A stretch of 64,000 bases of DNA from Buxus sempervirens. Lineage: Eukaryota > Streptophyta > Magnoliopsida > Buxales > Buxaceae. Under the pieces are notes generated by a model. The model had not been told where the DNA came from. It worked only from the letters and a program-made list of their open reading frames with translations, and searched no databases. A program made the position numbers and the translations under genes. Below, piece after piece: positions 11,779 through 23,438 of this stretch. Each line of letters begins with the position of its first letter. The stretch's first letter is position 1. The stretch is from contig OX387182.1 of assembly GCA_947561395.2 (NCBI GenBank), positions 34,837,949 to 34,901,948 on the forward strand, given 5' to 3'.

Positions 11779-14700
11779 TATAAAACCCCGAATTTTCACA
11801 TAATAAATAAATAAATAATAAATAAAAGGAAAAATGAGTTTAAGTCTTAGATAAAATAAAAAGTGAGATCTAGAGGATAAGTAATTCAAATAAGTAGTAA
11901 GTTGTAAATAAAGAAAGAATTATAAGGAAATTAGCCTAAAAAGGTAAAAAGGGTATTTTGGTAATTTTTAGAAAAGGGTAATTAATAAATAGATTATTAA
12001 ATAATAACTAGGATTAGAAAATAGAAGAAAATAATTTATTTAGACAAGTTAGAAATTAAAAGAAATTAATAAAAGCCCAAATGTAGAAAAAGGGTAATTA
12101 GGAGATTTCAAGTCTTAATTTGGAGAAAATAAGGTTTTAGGTGATAATAAGGTTTAATTAATTATTATGCACGAAAATAGGTTGTAAGTAGGAGTTTAGA
12201 TGATAAGAGATTTAATTAATAATGCTTTAGTAGAAAAATAAAAGATGGAGAAAAAGTAGGAATTAAATTAGAAGGGTTAGACTTTAACTAGACCATGGTT
12301 GGCTTAGCCCAAATTAAAGGAACCTATTAGGGTTGGTTTAGGACTTCTAAAGCCAAGTATAAATAGGAGATTAAGGTGAGACAAGAGAGAATTTTCGTGG
12401 GTTTTATAATGAGAGAAAAGAGGGAGAGAAAGAAAGAAGGCTGTTAATGGAGTTGTCCAACTAGTCTCCATCAAATCGAGATCGGGGAAATCCATACGGT
12501 GGATCGACTTCAAATTTGGAGGTTTGTTCATGACTGATGGAACTACAATGTGAACGGTGGAGATTTGAATTGGAGAACTCTAGCTTGGTGCGTTTGGAAG
12601 CAAAAGTCAGGTCCAGAATTAGAAGCTTCAATGGAAGAAGGATTTTAGCGTATAAGGCAAGTAGTAACCCTTGGAAAACTGGAGGAACTGCATGATTTCG
12701 TTTTCTGTGATTTCATATGGTTTGAATGGATTAGTCAGAACTGTATTTACATGGAATCAAAGTGCTTATATTTTAATGATTGGTATTCTTGATGTATTTG
12801 TCAAATTAAAGAAGAAAACTTAGTTTGATTATGCAAATAAATATAGGAGGGTATTTAATTAATAAGAATTAATCTAGAAGACTTTAGGTATGTTTTAGAA
12901 TGTTAGTAGATTAATTTAGACCAAGGAAATATATAGCAAAAGCTTAAAAATCCGAACTTTGTAAATCTGGAATTTTCTGTCTAAATTTGCACGAGTAAAT
13001 TTGCACGAGTGCCTAGGATCGCCCAGGACCGCCTAGCCCTGTAGAGGTAGGCGCTCTATGTAAAATTTGCAGATTTTTGGGGATTTTGTAATACGAATAA
13101 ATATCCAATAATTTTTCTGATTAGTTAAGCATATTAGCATCATTATAAGGACCTAATTAAGGTATAAAAATTATAAAATTAAATTGGAAATATTAACCAA
13201 TAAATTGAAGGTTATAATGAAAGGTTTGTCCAAAATGGTATGGATATTGAGATAAATAATACTACTGGAATTTATAGGATAAAACACTTCCTAAACTTTA
13301 TTTTAGGTCTGTAGGACATGCTGAAGAATAAAAATACAGAAAACCTAAATAGAAACTATCTTAGGTATGAAGATAGGAAATTGGATTCTAACAAAGGGAT
13401 TAATTAAAGGAAACTCTAAGTAAGATTTGATTTACTTTATTTGAGCTTTCGATATGAATGTTGGTTTCTGGAATTGCATAAACTCTGATTTCTATCGAAT
13501 TTATGATACATGAGCTTTATTTTGAATATAATTAAGAAATTGCATATGTAATTCTGAAAAAGGCTTTATTTGGATTATTAAGGATTGAATCATGGTTATC
13601 CCATGGAATGGAATACTTTGGTATGGATTGGTATGTGGTATGATGTTGTTCACTTTACTTTTACGGTTGGGTGATACGGTTTCTGTGGTTGAGTTGATAC
13701 TAGCTTTTACGGTAGAGATGGGTAATCCTCTGTATAGAGATGTGTAACCCTTTACAGGTAAAAGTGTGTATGCCTCCTACAGTAGTGTGTCCTTCCGTAT
13801 GTGGTTTTATCGTGGTTTGTGTCAGTGGGCTTAGCTGTATATGGATCCATACTTTTGGCTAGTTAGCTAAGTGGTATTTAGTTTGGGTTGAGTTACTCCT
13901 ATATGCGAGCGCGCTTCCCTTGCAAGTTAGTTTGCTCTGGGAAGGTCCTATGTCTGGAGGGACACCTCGGTGCGCCACTGGTGATTCCCTATACATGTGG
14001 ATAAGCGACCATCTCCATGTATTGATTCTGGTGCTGCATGCTGGTGGTACATGCCAACTCTATTGAGTTCGTGCGCAATAAGTCGGTGACTACGGCTCTT
14101 GTCTATAGCTACGCTGCATGGGGCTTGAGTATCATTAAGTAGCACTGCCCCTAAGCCATACGGTGGTATAGCAGTTAGTTGAGTGTCATCTCAAATACTT
14201 ATAATCTTTGTGAGTCCTACAATGGCACATGTTTTATCGCTTTTGTTTGTTTTACCCCGTTAACATCCAATTGCTGGTATTTATACATTATTATCTGTTT
14301 CATCGCTTTATTTGGAATTGCCATGGATAACTTGGATTTCTCGTCATATCGTTGATTAATCGAATACCTCATGACTATTTGCTTACATTGGACTGTTTCT
14401 AATTACATGCACCTGTTACTTGCTGAGATGTAAATCTCACCCCGTTTTCCCCTATTTTTCAGGTTGCTTGGAGAGATCGCGAATATGGGGTTTATTTGAT
14501 GGGTAGAATTATAATCGATATAAATGTTCTCATGTTGACTAGATAAATGTGATTGTAATATGAATTAAATATATTGATTAAAGAATTGTTTTTATTGGCC
14601 ACCAGAACTCTGATATAATTAATTAGTTTTTAAAATTGTTACGAATCTTAGTTTGTATCTGACCCCAACTACGTGGTAACACCTCGAGTTTGGTTGTTGA

Positions 14701-14780
14701 ACCAGACTTGGGTTGTTACAGTAGCGAACCGGGTTCGGGTTGGGTGCCGGTTTGCACTGACCCGGGTTCGGGGCGTTACA
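11779..14780 (+). mobile_element. Solo LTR of the LTR-A family
   Basis: It begins TATAAAACCCCGAATTTTCAC (TG changed to TA) and ends GGTTCGGGGCGTTACA. The target duplication cccat is perfect (11774-11778 and 14781-14785). Length is 3002 bp. A TATA box, TATAAATAG, lies near 12358 on the + strand, followed by the likely transcript start. A GC-rich gcctaggatcgcc block lies at 13005-13070. It is closest to the copy starting at 62434. Confidence 0.9.
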
Positions 14781-14802
14781 CCCATCTTGGGTTTTCGGGT
14801 GA

Positions 14803-15136
14803 CCCGGAAACCCTATTGACTTGATTAGTTTAGTTAACAATGGCATTAAAGTGGTGAACAATCAAGAAAGGCACCAAACAATATTAACAACAATGTAGCC
14901 GACCTAAGTTGTCGGCTACACATAATCACCCTTGTAGTCGGCTTTCAAGGCCGGCTACACAACAGATTCCCAGAAACCATATTGACTTGATTAGTTTAGT
15001 TAACAATGGCATTAAAGTGGTGAACAATCAAGAAAGGCACCAAACAATATTAACAACAGTGTAGCCGACCTGAGTTGTCAGCTACACATAATCACCCTTG
15101 TAGTCGGCTTTCAAGGCCGGCTACACAACAGATTCA
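14803..15136. repeat. 167-bp tandem duplication inside LTR-B
   Basis: Two units (about 14803-14969 and 14970-15136) differ by a few bases. Each carries two CCG-N11-CGG type palindromes. Confidence 0.85.
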
Positions 15137-15163
15137 GCTGATCCGACCTGAGTTGTCAGATCA
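14895..15163. promoter_or_regulatory. Cluster of five CCG-N11-CGG type palindromes
   Basis: Sites are 14895-14919, 14934-14958, 15061-15085, 15100-15124 and 15139-15163. Arms are of the gtagccgac/gtcggctac type, and gatccgac/gtcagatc for the last. Some sites carry one changed base in a triplet, but the 11-nt spacing is kept in all. Confidence 0.8.
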
Positions 15164-16350
15164 GCTAATAGAAATCTAAATTTTGGATTTTTCCCATAAG
15201 GCTGGGCTCCTGGGCTTCTTAGGAAGGTTCTAAAGTTTCGTGGGCCCCTGGGAAGGCCCACACAGATTCTGGAGATGGGGAATCCCCTCATCTTTGTTCT
15301 CCTTTGGTGGTTTCTACAACAAGGAAAGGAGGGGGGGGGGGCATGGGAGGTTGCCTCCTTTCACTTGAGCCAACTACCGCAGCCCAACAGGGACCAATGT
15401 GTCCATGTTTTGGTCACTTGATTCCATCAAAACGGCAACCGAAATAAAGCCACGAAAGCACAAGTAAGCAAGGGTATGAGCATGATCCAATCCAAATCAT
15501 CACCAAACACATCTTGATATATAACATGCATGTGGGCAAGGGTACTCATGCTCAAATTCATGTGAAGGGAGATGATGACTTGGGGGTGGAGAGTAACTTA
15601 ACATGCCGCTAAGTTGTGGATGTGTGCATGTACATGGTGTGTGTAGGCAAAGAGAACCAATCATGACATGAATAGAACAACAAAACAGAGAAAACACCCG
15701 CTGTAGGGAAGTGGGACAGCAACTATACATGAAAAGAAACATGCTTAATCATGCGTGGGGATAGCACAAACAGGCATGGGGGATGGCTTGCATGCATACG
15801 GTTGTTGGGCTGTGTTTGGGGAGAGGAGGCACACCAATAGGCATGCTAGAGGGTACAAATCAGCAAGCGAGAAAGGGGGAAGAGGATCACGTTAGCGCAC
15901 ACAACCGGTAAGTCTAAATAACCATGCATGCATACTATCTTAACATAACAAACACATGCTGCAAGTGTCAAGAACAGCAGCCAATAAGAAAGATTTAGGC
16001 CGGATCTAAGCATGATAACGAGAGTGAAAACCACATGAAAAGTGTAGGGAAAGGGGGCCTTCATGCATGGTGCTAATGGACTAAACTAGAGGGGAATGGG
16101 GGTGATTGAACATGCTGGAGACAGCCACGGCCAAAGGGGCAAAGGGGGACATGCTAGCACATGTAAACATGCATATTTCTCAACCACTAATGATGCCAAA
16201 GCAACAACTCATCGAATGGAAAAAGTAAACCAAGATGAAGGGAAGAGAGGGGATTAATGGGGGTACATTGGAGTGGAAAGAGAACTGAGAAGGAACAGGC
16301 TCCTCCTTTAAATAAATGAGATGGAAACTTAACCCAACAGCAACTGAAAA
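15137..16350 (-). other. CATG-rich middle part of LTR-B
   Basis: This is ordinary LTR-B sequence rich in GCATGC and CATG words, including a G12 run near 15334. No genes are supported. Comparable stretches lie at 4080-4788, 7996-8700 and 52400-54300. Confidence 0.6.
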
Positions 16351-16959
16351 CCATGGAGACATGTGAAAAAACACCACTCTCATGATCCCTTTGGTGCATT
16401 CGAAATACTCATCTTACCTTGGAGGGACAACACCTTGCGGTGTTGTGAGAAAGTGATGGAGATGGAGAGGAAGAGCATAATAACTAACCCCCAGCAAATA
16501 CAAGATACACATAAACTTTTACATGCTCCAAGTCATGTCATGCTCATATATGTTAAATAAAATCATGCTAGAATGCTCACCTTGGGGTTTTAAACCCTTA
16601 TAGAATGTGGGTGAAGCCTCCTTGAAGCTTGGACGGCTGCTAGAGCTTCCTTCTCCACCACCAACAGCAAGTCGTCTTCCTTTTGATGGGATAAGGAAGA
16701 AGGGGAAGAAAGAAAAGAGGAGTTACAAGGCCTCAAGGTGGTGTGGTGAAGGTGTATGGGTGAAGAAAGAGTGAAAGGGAAGAGGATTTTCTCCTTGGGG
16801 AAGAAGGGTGGAAGCTTGGAGAGAGGTTGGAGCTCTTGGAGAAGAAAATGGTGGGAGACAAAAGTGTCTCCAATCCCATACGTATGGGGCTCCATGGGGA
16901 TTTTATTATGTGGATGATAAGGGGTAAATGCATATGATGCATGCATGGGGAAAAGGTGT

Positions 16960-17150
16960 TTGGAGGAGAGAGAGAGAGAGAGAAGGATGCATGAGGTGTT
17001 GCATGCATGGATGATGCACATGGGGAACACCAATCATGTGAGAGAGAGAGAGAGATGCATGCATGGGTGATCATGGGGGGAAGAGAGAGAGAGAGAGGTG
17101 TATGCATGATGCATGCATGGATACTCATGAGGGAGAGAAAGAGAGAGAGG
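16960..17150. repeat. GA microsatellite with ATGCATGC units
   Basis: Alternating (GA)n and tgcatgcatg tracts in three or four rounds of about 75 bp. The matching array in the paralogous LTR is at 46495-46725. Long ORFs here are products of the simple repeat. Confidence 0.9.
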
Positions 17151-17859
17151 TGTTTGCATGCATGATGCATGGGGATGCACATGGGGAACACTAATCATGA
17201 GAGAGAAGTTGAAAATCTTGATATTTGCAGATTGGCCCCTGGGCTATTTTCTTATCAATTTGATATTTATGGATTAATCCCCAGATAATTACAGATTTAT
17301 CCCTAAGATATTTGAGAACTTTTGATATTTACAGATTCATCCCCGAGATATTTTTAGCATTTTTGATATTTACAGACTCATCCTTAAGTAATTACAGATA
17401 TGCCCTCAGATATTCTTGAATGTTCTGATTATTTACGGATTTGCCCCCAGACACATTTTTTCTGCTGTTTTTGCCACGTGGGTAGTTTTTAGGGTTTCTT
17501 GTTTTGCTCATAACTTATTATCTGGGACTCTGATTCGAGCATACTCAGTTGCATTGGAATCGTATCAGGATGACTTGTCCATTAGGACAAGTTTGGGCAG
17601 CTGTTCTGGGGTTTAGCAGAAAGTCAATTTCTGCTCCCCCCTTAAAGTTTGACCCGCCTGTAAATCCTTCATCCGGACTCCGATTTCAACAAGCTCGGTT
17701 GCGTTGGAACTATGTCGAGATACTCTATCTATGGAGATAAAGCAAGGTGGTCAATTATCACTCGATCAAAAAGTCAACTTTTGCCCCCTTAGGGTTTGAC
17801 TTTCCAACTAGGGTTTGCATTTCCAGCACTTCCGGGGGCGCAAAAATAAGGTGCTTACA

Positions 17860-17875
17860 GCTGCCCCTCTTTGCC
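17860..17875 (-). other. Polypurine tract next to the LTR-B 3' LTR
   Basis: On the minus strand this reads as a purine-rich run with AAAGAGGGG directly before TGTAAGC at 17859. This sets the orientation and marks the left LTR as the 3' LTR. The giant element has a comparable tract (gggggcag) before its 3' LTR. Confidence 0.7.
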
Positions 17876-20310
17876 GGAGTCACCTTGCGGATGAACGGCA
17901 AAGAGAAAAAAGAATTTCGTTTTTGGGCCTGGCATTTCTGTCAACATGGTCAACGAGCTTCGTCCTTTGAAGTTCTCATTAGAAATGGGGAAGCGTCCAA
18001 ATGATGTGGCACCACTTCCCGGCTTCGGTGTTTCCTTACCCTTTTGGTTTTCGGGTTTTTGTAGGGCAACTCTTCATTCAGCATTTAGTTTATGTTTGAA
18101 AGAGATTAGATTGGACTTAAGCTCGCCAACCTGTTTCGGCATTGATGCCAGACGCTTGACAACATTCTTTTCTTCTTGTTTGTTCCATTAAAGCTTTTAG
18201 GTGTCTTCAGATTTCTTGTCTTTTCCCTTTGGGCTTAGTAGTTTTTTTTAGAGAGATGGCCAGGAGTTGATTTAGAAGGGGGGAAGAGTGAGAAAAGGAG
18301 GCAGGAAGGGAGAGGTGCTGTTGGTGAAGAGGTGCTCTTAGCATTGTCCGATGCCTCAAGGGAGCTCACACACCTGCCCTATTCTATGTACAAAAGTGGG
18401 AAATCAAAAATTACAAAAGGGGCCAATTTGACCAGTGGTTCTTCATTTTGCCTTTCTTCTTCATGTCTTGACTCTCTGTCTTTTTCAGAAATGGAAGCAT
18501 CTTGTTCCGACCTCGCAGAGACACTTTGCACTAGGGACGCCTCGTCCTTCAGCATTGGGAGACGCTCTGCTCCTTAGCGATTTCAGATGTGAGAGTCGCC
18601 TTGCTCCTTAGGTATTTCAGATGTAGGAGTTGCCTTGCTCCTTAAGGACACATTCCTGTGTCATTTAGATGTGGGAGACGCCTTGCACCTTAGGGATTTT
18701 AGATGTGGGAGTCACCCTGCTCTTTAGGGGACACACTTCCGTGTCATTCAGATTTGGGAGATGCCTTGCTCCCTAGGGGACACACTTCCGTGTCATTCAG
18801 GTGTGGGAGACGCCTCGCTCCTTAGGGATTTCAAATGTGGGAGTCGCCTTGCTCCTTAGGTATTTCAGCTATGGGAGTCGCCTTGCTCCTTAAGGACACA
18901 TTCCTGTGTCATTTAGATGTGGGAGACGCCTTGCTCCTTAGGGATTTTAGATGTGGGAGTCGCCTTGCTCCTTAGGGGACACACTTCCGTGTCATTCAGA
19001 TTTGGGAGACGCCTTGCTCCCTAGAGGACACACTTCCGTGTCATTCAGGTGTGGGAGACGCCTTGCTCATGAGGTTTTCAATCTTGGGGGACACCTTGCT
19101 CCATTAGTTTCGGAGTCGCCTTGCTCCAGGGACGCCTTGCCCTTTTAGTCTCGAGAGACGCCTTGCTCTCTGTGGTTGGGAGACGCCTTGCTCCATTAGT
19201 TTCGGAGTCGCCTTGCTCCAAGGACGCCTTGCCCTTTTGGTTTCAGAGTCGCCTTGCTCCAGGGACGCCATGCCCTTTTAGTTTTGAGAGACACCTTGCT
19301 CTCGGTGGTTGGGAGACGCCTTGCTCCATTAGTTTCGAAGTCGCCTTGCTCCAGGGACGCCTTGCCCTTTTAGTCTTGAGAGACGCCTTGCTCTCGATGG
19401 TTGGGAGACGCCTTGCTCCTTAATTTCGGTTTTTTGGAAGACATCTTGCTTCTGTCTTCAATTCTTGGAGGCACCTTGCTCCATTCTGTTTTCAATCTTG
19501 GGAAGCACCTTGCTCCATTAGAGTTGGGAGACGCATTGCTCCTGCTGTCTTCAATTCTTGGAGGCACCTTTCTCCATTCTGTTTTCAATCTTGGGAGGCA
19601 CCTTGCTCCATTTTTCTTGGGAGACATCTTGCCCCTTATGTCTTGACTTCTTTCTCTGTCTAGGTTGTTCCTGAGGTTGCCTCTACCAATCTCCAACTCA
19701 TCCGTCGGCGGCTTTGGCGTTAATCTCTTCTGCGTCTCATGTGTGAATACATGATGATGGTTCTTTCTTTGCATTAGCGTGTGACTATGCCGTGATTCTT
19801 TTTTTTTGTCTCTCTCAAGTTCTGTTAGTACCTGCAAAAGTTTAAGTGAAATTTAGTTAACCAAAATTTGCTTATCATCAAAATTATGTGCAAATTCAAG
19901 CAATTTCTTTCTTTTTTCTTTTTTCTTTATATATTTTTTTTGATAGAAATCTTTTGGAAGTTCACCAAATGTTTGGAGTTTCCTCTTTCCAAGTGAGTCC
20001 ATGGCAAGACCAATAATCTTTGGGTCAATTACCTGACACTCTCATTTAGACTTAGGAAATTGTGCTTCTCGGCACTCCCTGTAAGGGTCTCAACATTTTT
20101 TTGCCTACAATAGCATGCCCCAGGTAGGAATGAGGGGGATTGTTTTGGTTCAGGGGGTTTCTTTGGCACTACCCTCCCCTAGTTCTTTTGACTTTCTCTC
20201 TCTTGTTTTTTTTCTTTCTCCCACCCCTGGTTGGGGGTTGCGGAATGGTTTTTCTCTCATTGGTTCCCTCATTCGGGTTCGGTGCCTTGCCTCAGCCTAA
20301 ATATCTCCTT
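17876..20310 (-). mobile_element. Internal remnant of the minus-strand LTR-B element
   Basis: This is non-coding 3' internal sequence. It holds the tandem array at 18558-19650, an actcatccgtcggcgg motif shared with 489-810, and a T-rich stretch at 19890-19945. No gag, pol or passenger gene is recognised. Confidence 0.55.
18558..19650. repeat. Complex tandem array built on gacgccttgctcc
   Basis: About 35 short units of the form ggagacgccttgctcc alternate with variable linkers (for example cacttccgtgtcattcag and ccttttagtctcgag). Higher-order units are about 60-100 bp. ORFs through this region follow the repeat only. Confidence 0.85.
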
Positions 20311-21226
20311 AATTTATCTTTTTGTAAAACAGGAAATTTGATAAATTATTTTGGTCTTAAAACATCTTAATTAATGATTAAAATTGACTAAAAATAGTTT
20401 GGAATTGAATCAGGGTTTGAAATTACGAAATTATGCATTTTCTGCAAGAGCGCCTAGGATCGCCCCGGTGGTCTAAGGTAAGCGGTAGTTGATTTTTTAT
20501 CACCGACGATAAATCGTCTCGCGATCTCAGGCGGTCTCAAAATTTATACTAGTGCCTAAGAGCGCCGAGGATCGCCTAGCACAGTCGAGGTCAGCGGTCC
20601 CTCGAAAACGTTCAGAAACAGTGTAAAAATATGATTTTTCACGTCCAAGATCATTCTAACATACATATAATATTGTTATCAAACTAAATACATGAATATA
20701 TCGTACAAAAATATGCTTTGCAGATTAAACAATCGTAAATCCAAAAACAAACAGAAAACGGTGTCACCTACCTTTGTTTACTTTGTTTCTCCTTCTCCTC
20801 TCTAAACAACAGTACTCACAGACATGAGATATTCTCTAGGCGATGAAGAACACAAGCCAACGTCCTTCCTTCTTCTTCTTCCTCAGTCGCGCAGTCTCTC
20901 TCTCAGTTTTGTCTCTTGCGGCTGTTGAATATGAACGAGTATTCCAAAACGTATACAATTATGTTATTTTAATGCATTATATACCTAAGATTCCACGCAA
21001 CTCACATGCATTAGACTCCACGCATAGCCCAATCAAAATACAGCTTACTTTAATTATTAATCTTACCTTGATATCTCTCGATCAGACGGTCGGATCTGCA
21101 TCCAACTCTGGATCTCCACTATTTATATCATCCCCTACATTAATAAAATATTTCCATCAGTTATAACTCTCAAGGATATTATTTAATAATTTATTATATT
21201 ATTTAAGGAAAATTTGGGGTTTTATA
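20310..21226 (-). mobile_element. Truncated LTR-A copy
   Basis: It matches the minus-strand copy at about 59170-59955 in order: a GC-rich gcgcctaggatcgcc block (20450-20610), a gtgtcacctacc motif, a TTC-rich stretch, then the end AATTTGGGGTTTTATA at 21226. The part that should reach the CGCCCCGAA end is missing. The left limit is approximate. Confidence 0.65.
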
Positions 21227-22281
21227 GCATGTATATCCCCATGTGACTTGAATGTATTCCTATTTGCTATTTTAACATGTTTAGCATGGTGTTCATCTCA
21301 TGTTAGTTAAAGTGTAGCCAGTACATGCACCCACTCTAGCATGAAGGTGGTTTTCCAAGCTTTCTTGCGATTTATTTTATTGCCAATGGGTCGTCGTTTT
21401 TAGAATGAGAAGGAGGCTACGATAGGGACACTCCGTCCCTGTTTGCTTGTTGAAACAAGGGAAGGGAACCCCCACCCATCCCCTTACTGTTTGATTTTGG
21501 AAAACCCCAACAAGAAAGCCTAATGGCCCCATTCGGACCACTGTGGGCCCACACAGGGGCCCACAGAGACCCTATACATGCTCACAAACCCCAAGAACCA
21601 GTTCTCAGTCCAAAAGGTGACAAAATGAGTTTCGGCAGGTTGCCCGAGAACTCAAGTCGGTCAAGGGCATTCTTTGGTTTAACCGAAATTGGATTTCGGT
21701 TAAACCGGGAATACAATATAACCGAAGTCCAATTTCGGTTATACTGTTATTCATGTTTAACCGAAATGGAATTTTGGTTATTGTTAAAATTCTCCAAAAC
21801 CTGATTTTTGCATGATGGTTGATTTGCTATGTTATTCAAACCGAACCGGTTGAACTAGCAGGGTTTCCGGGTCAACGGGAAACCCAAAATGGTACATGGG
21901 CTTCCAAGCCCAATTGGATCCTTTGGTGGGCCTTCCAACGGGGCCCACCCAGCCTAAGATCACTTTCAAAAATAAGCAAGATAATTAATACAAATCAAAT
22001 GGGCCAAACCCTATGAGGCCCACCAAAGCCCAATAAAAAGTGAAGCATGCTGGCTTAGTGTAAGAATGGTTTGGCTGTGATTGTGGGCACGGGCCTATCG
22101 GGCCCACTAAGCCCATCAACCCAACTGGGCAAGGTCCAACACCCTGACCCACTGAACCCTGGACCATTTGGTCCAAGTCTAAACCAATGGGCCCTAAGCC
22201 CAAGGTCTAACCTACTTTTGGAACCTAAATAAGATAAATCCAATAAATCACTTGGCTACCATGTGTGGCCCACCAAAGGGG
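21227..22281 (+). mobile_element. LTR-B fragment on the + strand
   Basis: It has the same order as 8600-9410 of the solo LTR-B: CATG-rich sequence, three CCG-N11-CGG palindromes (21679-21781), the gtttccgggt motif and a GGCCCA block. It is opposite in orientation to its neighbour at 22282 and is joined to it at a ccatgg word. Confidence 0.7.
21679..21781. promoter_or_regulatory. Three CCG-N11-CGG type palindromes, ttaaccgaa arms
   Basis: Sites are 21679-21703, 21718-21742 and 21757-21781. Arms are ttaaccgaa/ttcggttaa or close to it. In the first, pairing extends beyond the 25-bp core on both sides. Confidence 0.8.
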
Positions 22282-22847
22282 CCATGGAGACATGTGAAAA
22301 GACACCACTCTCATGCTCCCTTTGGTGCATTCGAAATACTCATCTTACCTTGGAGGGACAACACCTTGCGGTGTTGTGAGAAAGTGATGGAGATGGAGAG
22401 GAAGAGCATAATAACTAACCCCCAGCAAATACAAGATACACATAAACTTTTACATGCTCCAAATCATGTCATGCTCATATATGTTAAATAAAATCATGCT
22501 AGAATGCTCACCTTGGTGTTTTAAACCCTTATAGAATGTGGGTGAAACCTCCTTGAAGCTTGGATGGCTGCTGGAGCTTCCTTCTCCACCACCAACAGCA
22601 AGTCTTCTTCCTTTTGATGGGATGAGGAAGAAGGGGAAGAAAGAAAAGGGGAGTTACAAGGCCTCAAGGTGGTATGGTGAAGGTGTATGGGTGAAGAAAG
22701 GGGGAAAGGGAAGAGGATTTTCTCCTTGGGGAAGAAGGGTGGAAGCTTGGAGAGAGGTGGGAGCTCTTGGAGAAGAAAATGGTGGGAGACAAAAGTGTCT
22801 CCAATCCCATACGTATGGGGCTCCAGGGGGACTTTATTATGTGGATG
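22282..22847 (-). mobile_element. 5' LTR of the minus-strand LTR-B element, left piece
   Basis: Nearly identical to 16351-16914. It ends at gtggatg, where the giant element inserted, and resumes at 46445. Its own left end is missing. Confidence 0.85.
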
Positions 22848-22961
22848 TGTAGACACCCCAAATTGCACCTCGATATAAGAGAATACTCAAAATGAACTTT
22901 AAAAGTCTTATTTTGAGCTTTGACATATGTCAAACACTCAAAAACTCTCAAAATCGGTGCC

Positions 22962-23228
22962 AACTGTACTGAGTATACGGTTTTTGTAATTTTGGTCTCA
23001 ACCGCTCTGTATGTGCGGTTGCAGCCGCACACACAGTACGGTTGATATCCATGCTTGTTGTGTGAGCTGCCACGTGGCTTCGCGAAGCTTCGGCCATTGA
23101 GCCACGTCGACAGCAATCATGACGAGCGTAACTAAATTGAACCGTCCTGTATGTGCGGTTTGGTTAAATTTGTATAGAAACCGCACTTATAGTGACGGTT
23201 GTGTTGAAACCGTACTATGTATGCGGTT
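22962..23228. promoter_or_regulatory. Cluster of six CCG-N11-CGG type palindromes upstream of the LTR promoter
   Basis: CCG/CGG pairs: the 22962 site (first triplet changed here, CCG in the 3' LTR), 23002-23018, 23025-23041, 23142-23158, 23181-23198 (spacing 12) and 23210-23226. Outer arms are mostly aaccg/cggtt. They lie 200-470 bp before the TATA box. The same cluster is at 44143-44409 in the 3' LTR. Confidence 0.8.
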
Positions 23229-23429
23229 TTGGCTGTTTCGAGGATTTGCGAAATGGCTCGATTTCTTAGCCTTATTTACGCATATTACCTCTCTCTCAGG
23301 GACTTGAACTCCCTATTTCAACCTCCGAAACTTCTAGTATTACACCAATTCAAGCCTTGGAGGAGAATTGGAATAATCTAGAAGGCCTTCTAGGCCTACC
23401 CTTGGGACTCTTCTACCCTTGGCTTGGCC

Positions 23430-23438
23430 TATAAATAG
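23430..23438 (+). promoter_or_regulatory. TATA box of the 5' LTR
   Basis: TATAAATAG, following ggcttggcc. It is identical in the 3' LTR at 44611-44619. Confidence 0.7.

Larger units (their letters stand above)
10815..17859 (-). mobile_element. 3' LTR of the minus-strand LTR-B element
   Basis: The left end is TGTGTGCTGGG and the right end GGTGCTTACA. Without the nested solo LTR-A it is about 4.04 kb. It holds a GGCCCA block (11110-11770), five palindromes (14895-15163), a CATG-rich part (15330-16200) and a GA/CATG microsatellite part (16960-17150). Its 16351-17859 half is nearly identical to 22282-22847 plus 46445-47392. Confidence 0.8.

Noticed and set aside
16590-17191. Two long overlapping minus-strand ORFs rich in H, S, L and C (also 46410-46715)
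   Set aside because: They are translations of the GA and ATGCATGC microsatellite in the LTR; the frames follow the simple repeat and no domain is present.
18951-19837. ORFs on both strands between 18951 and 19837
   Set aside because: They read through the gacgccttgctcc tandem array; open frames arise because the unit lacks stops.
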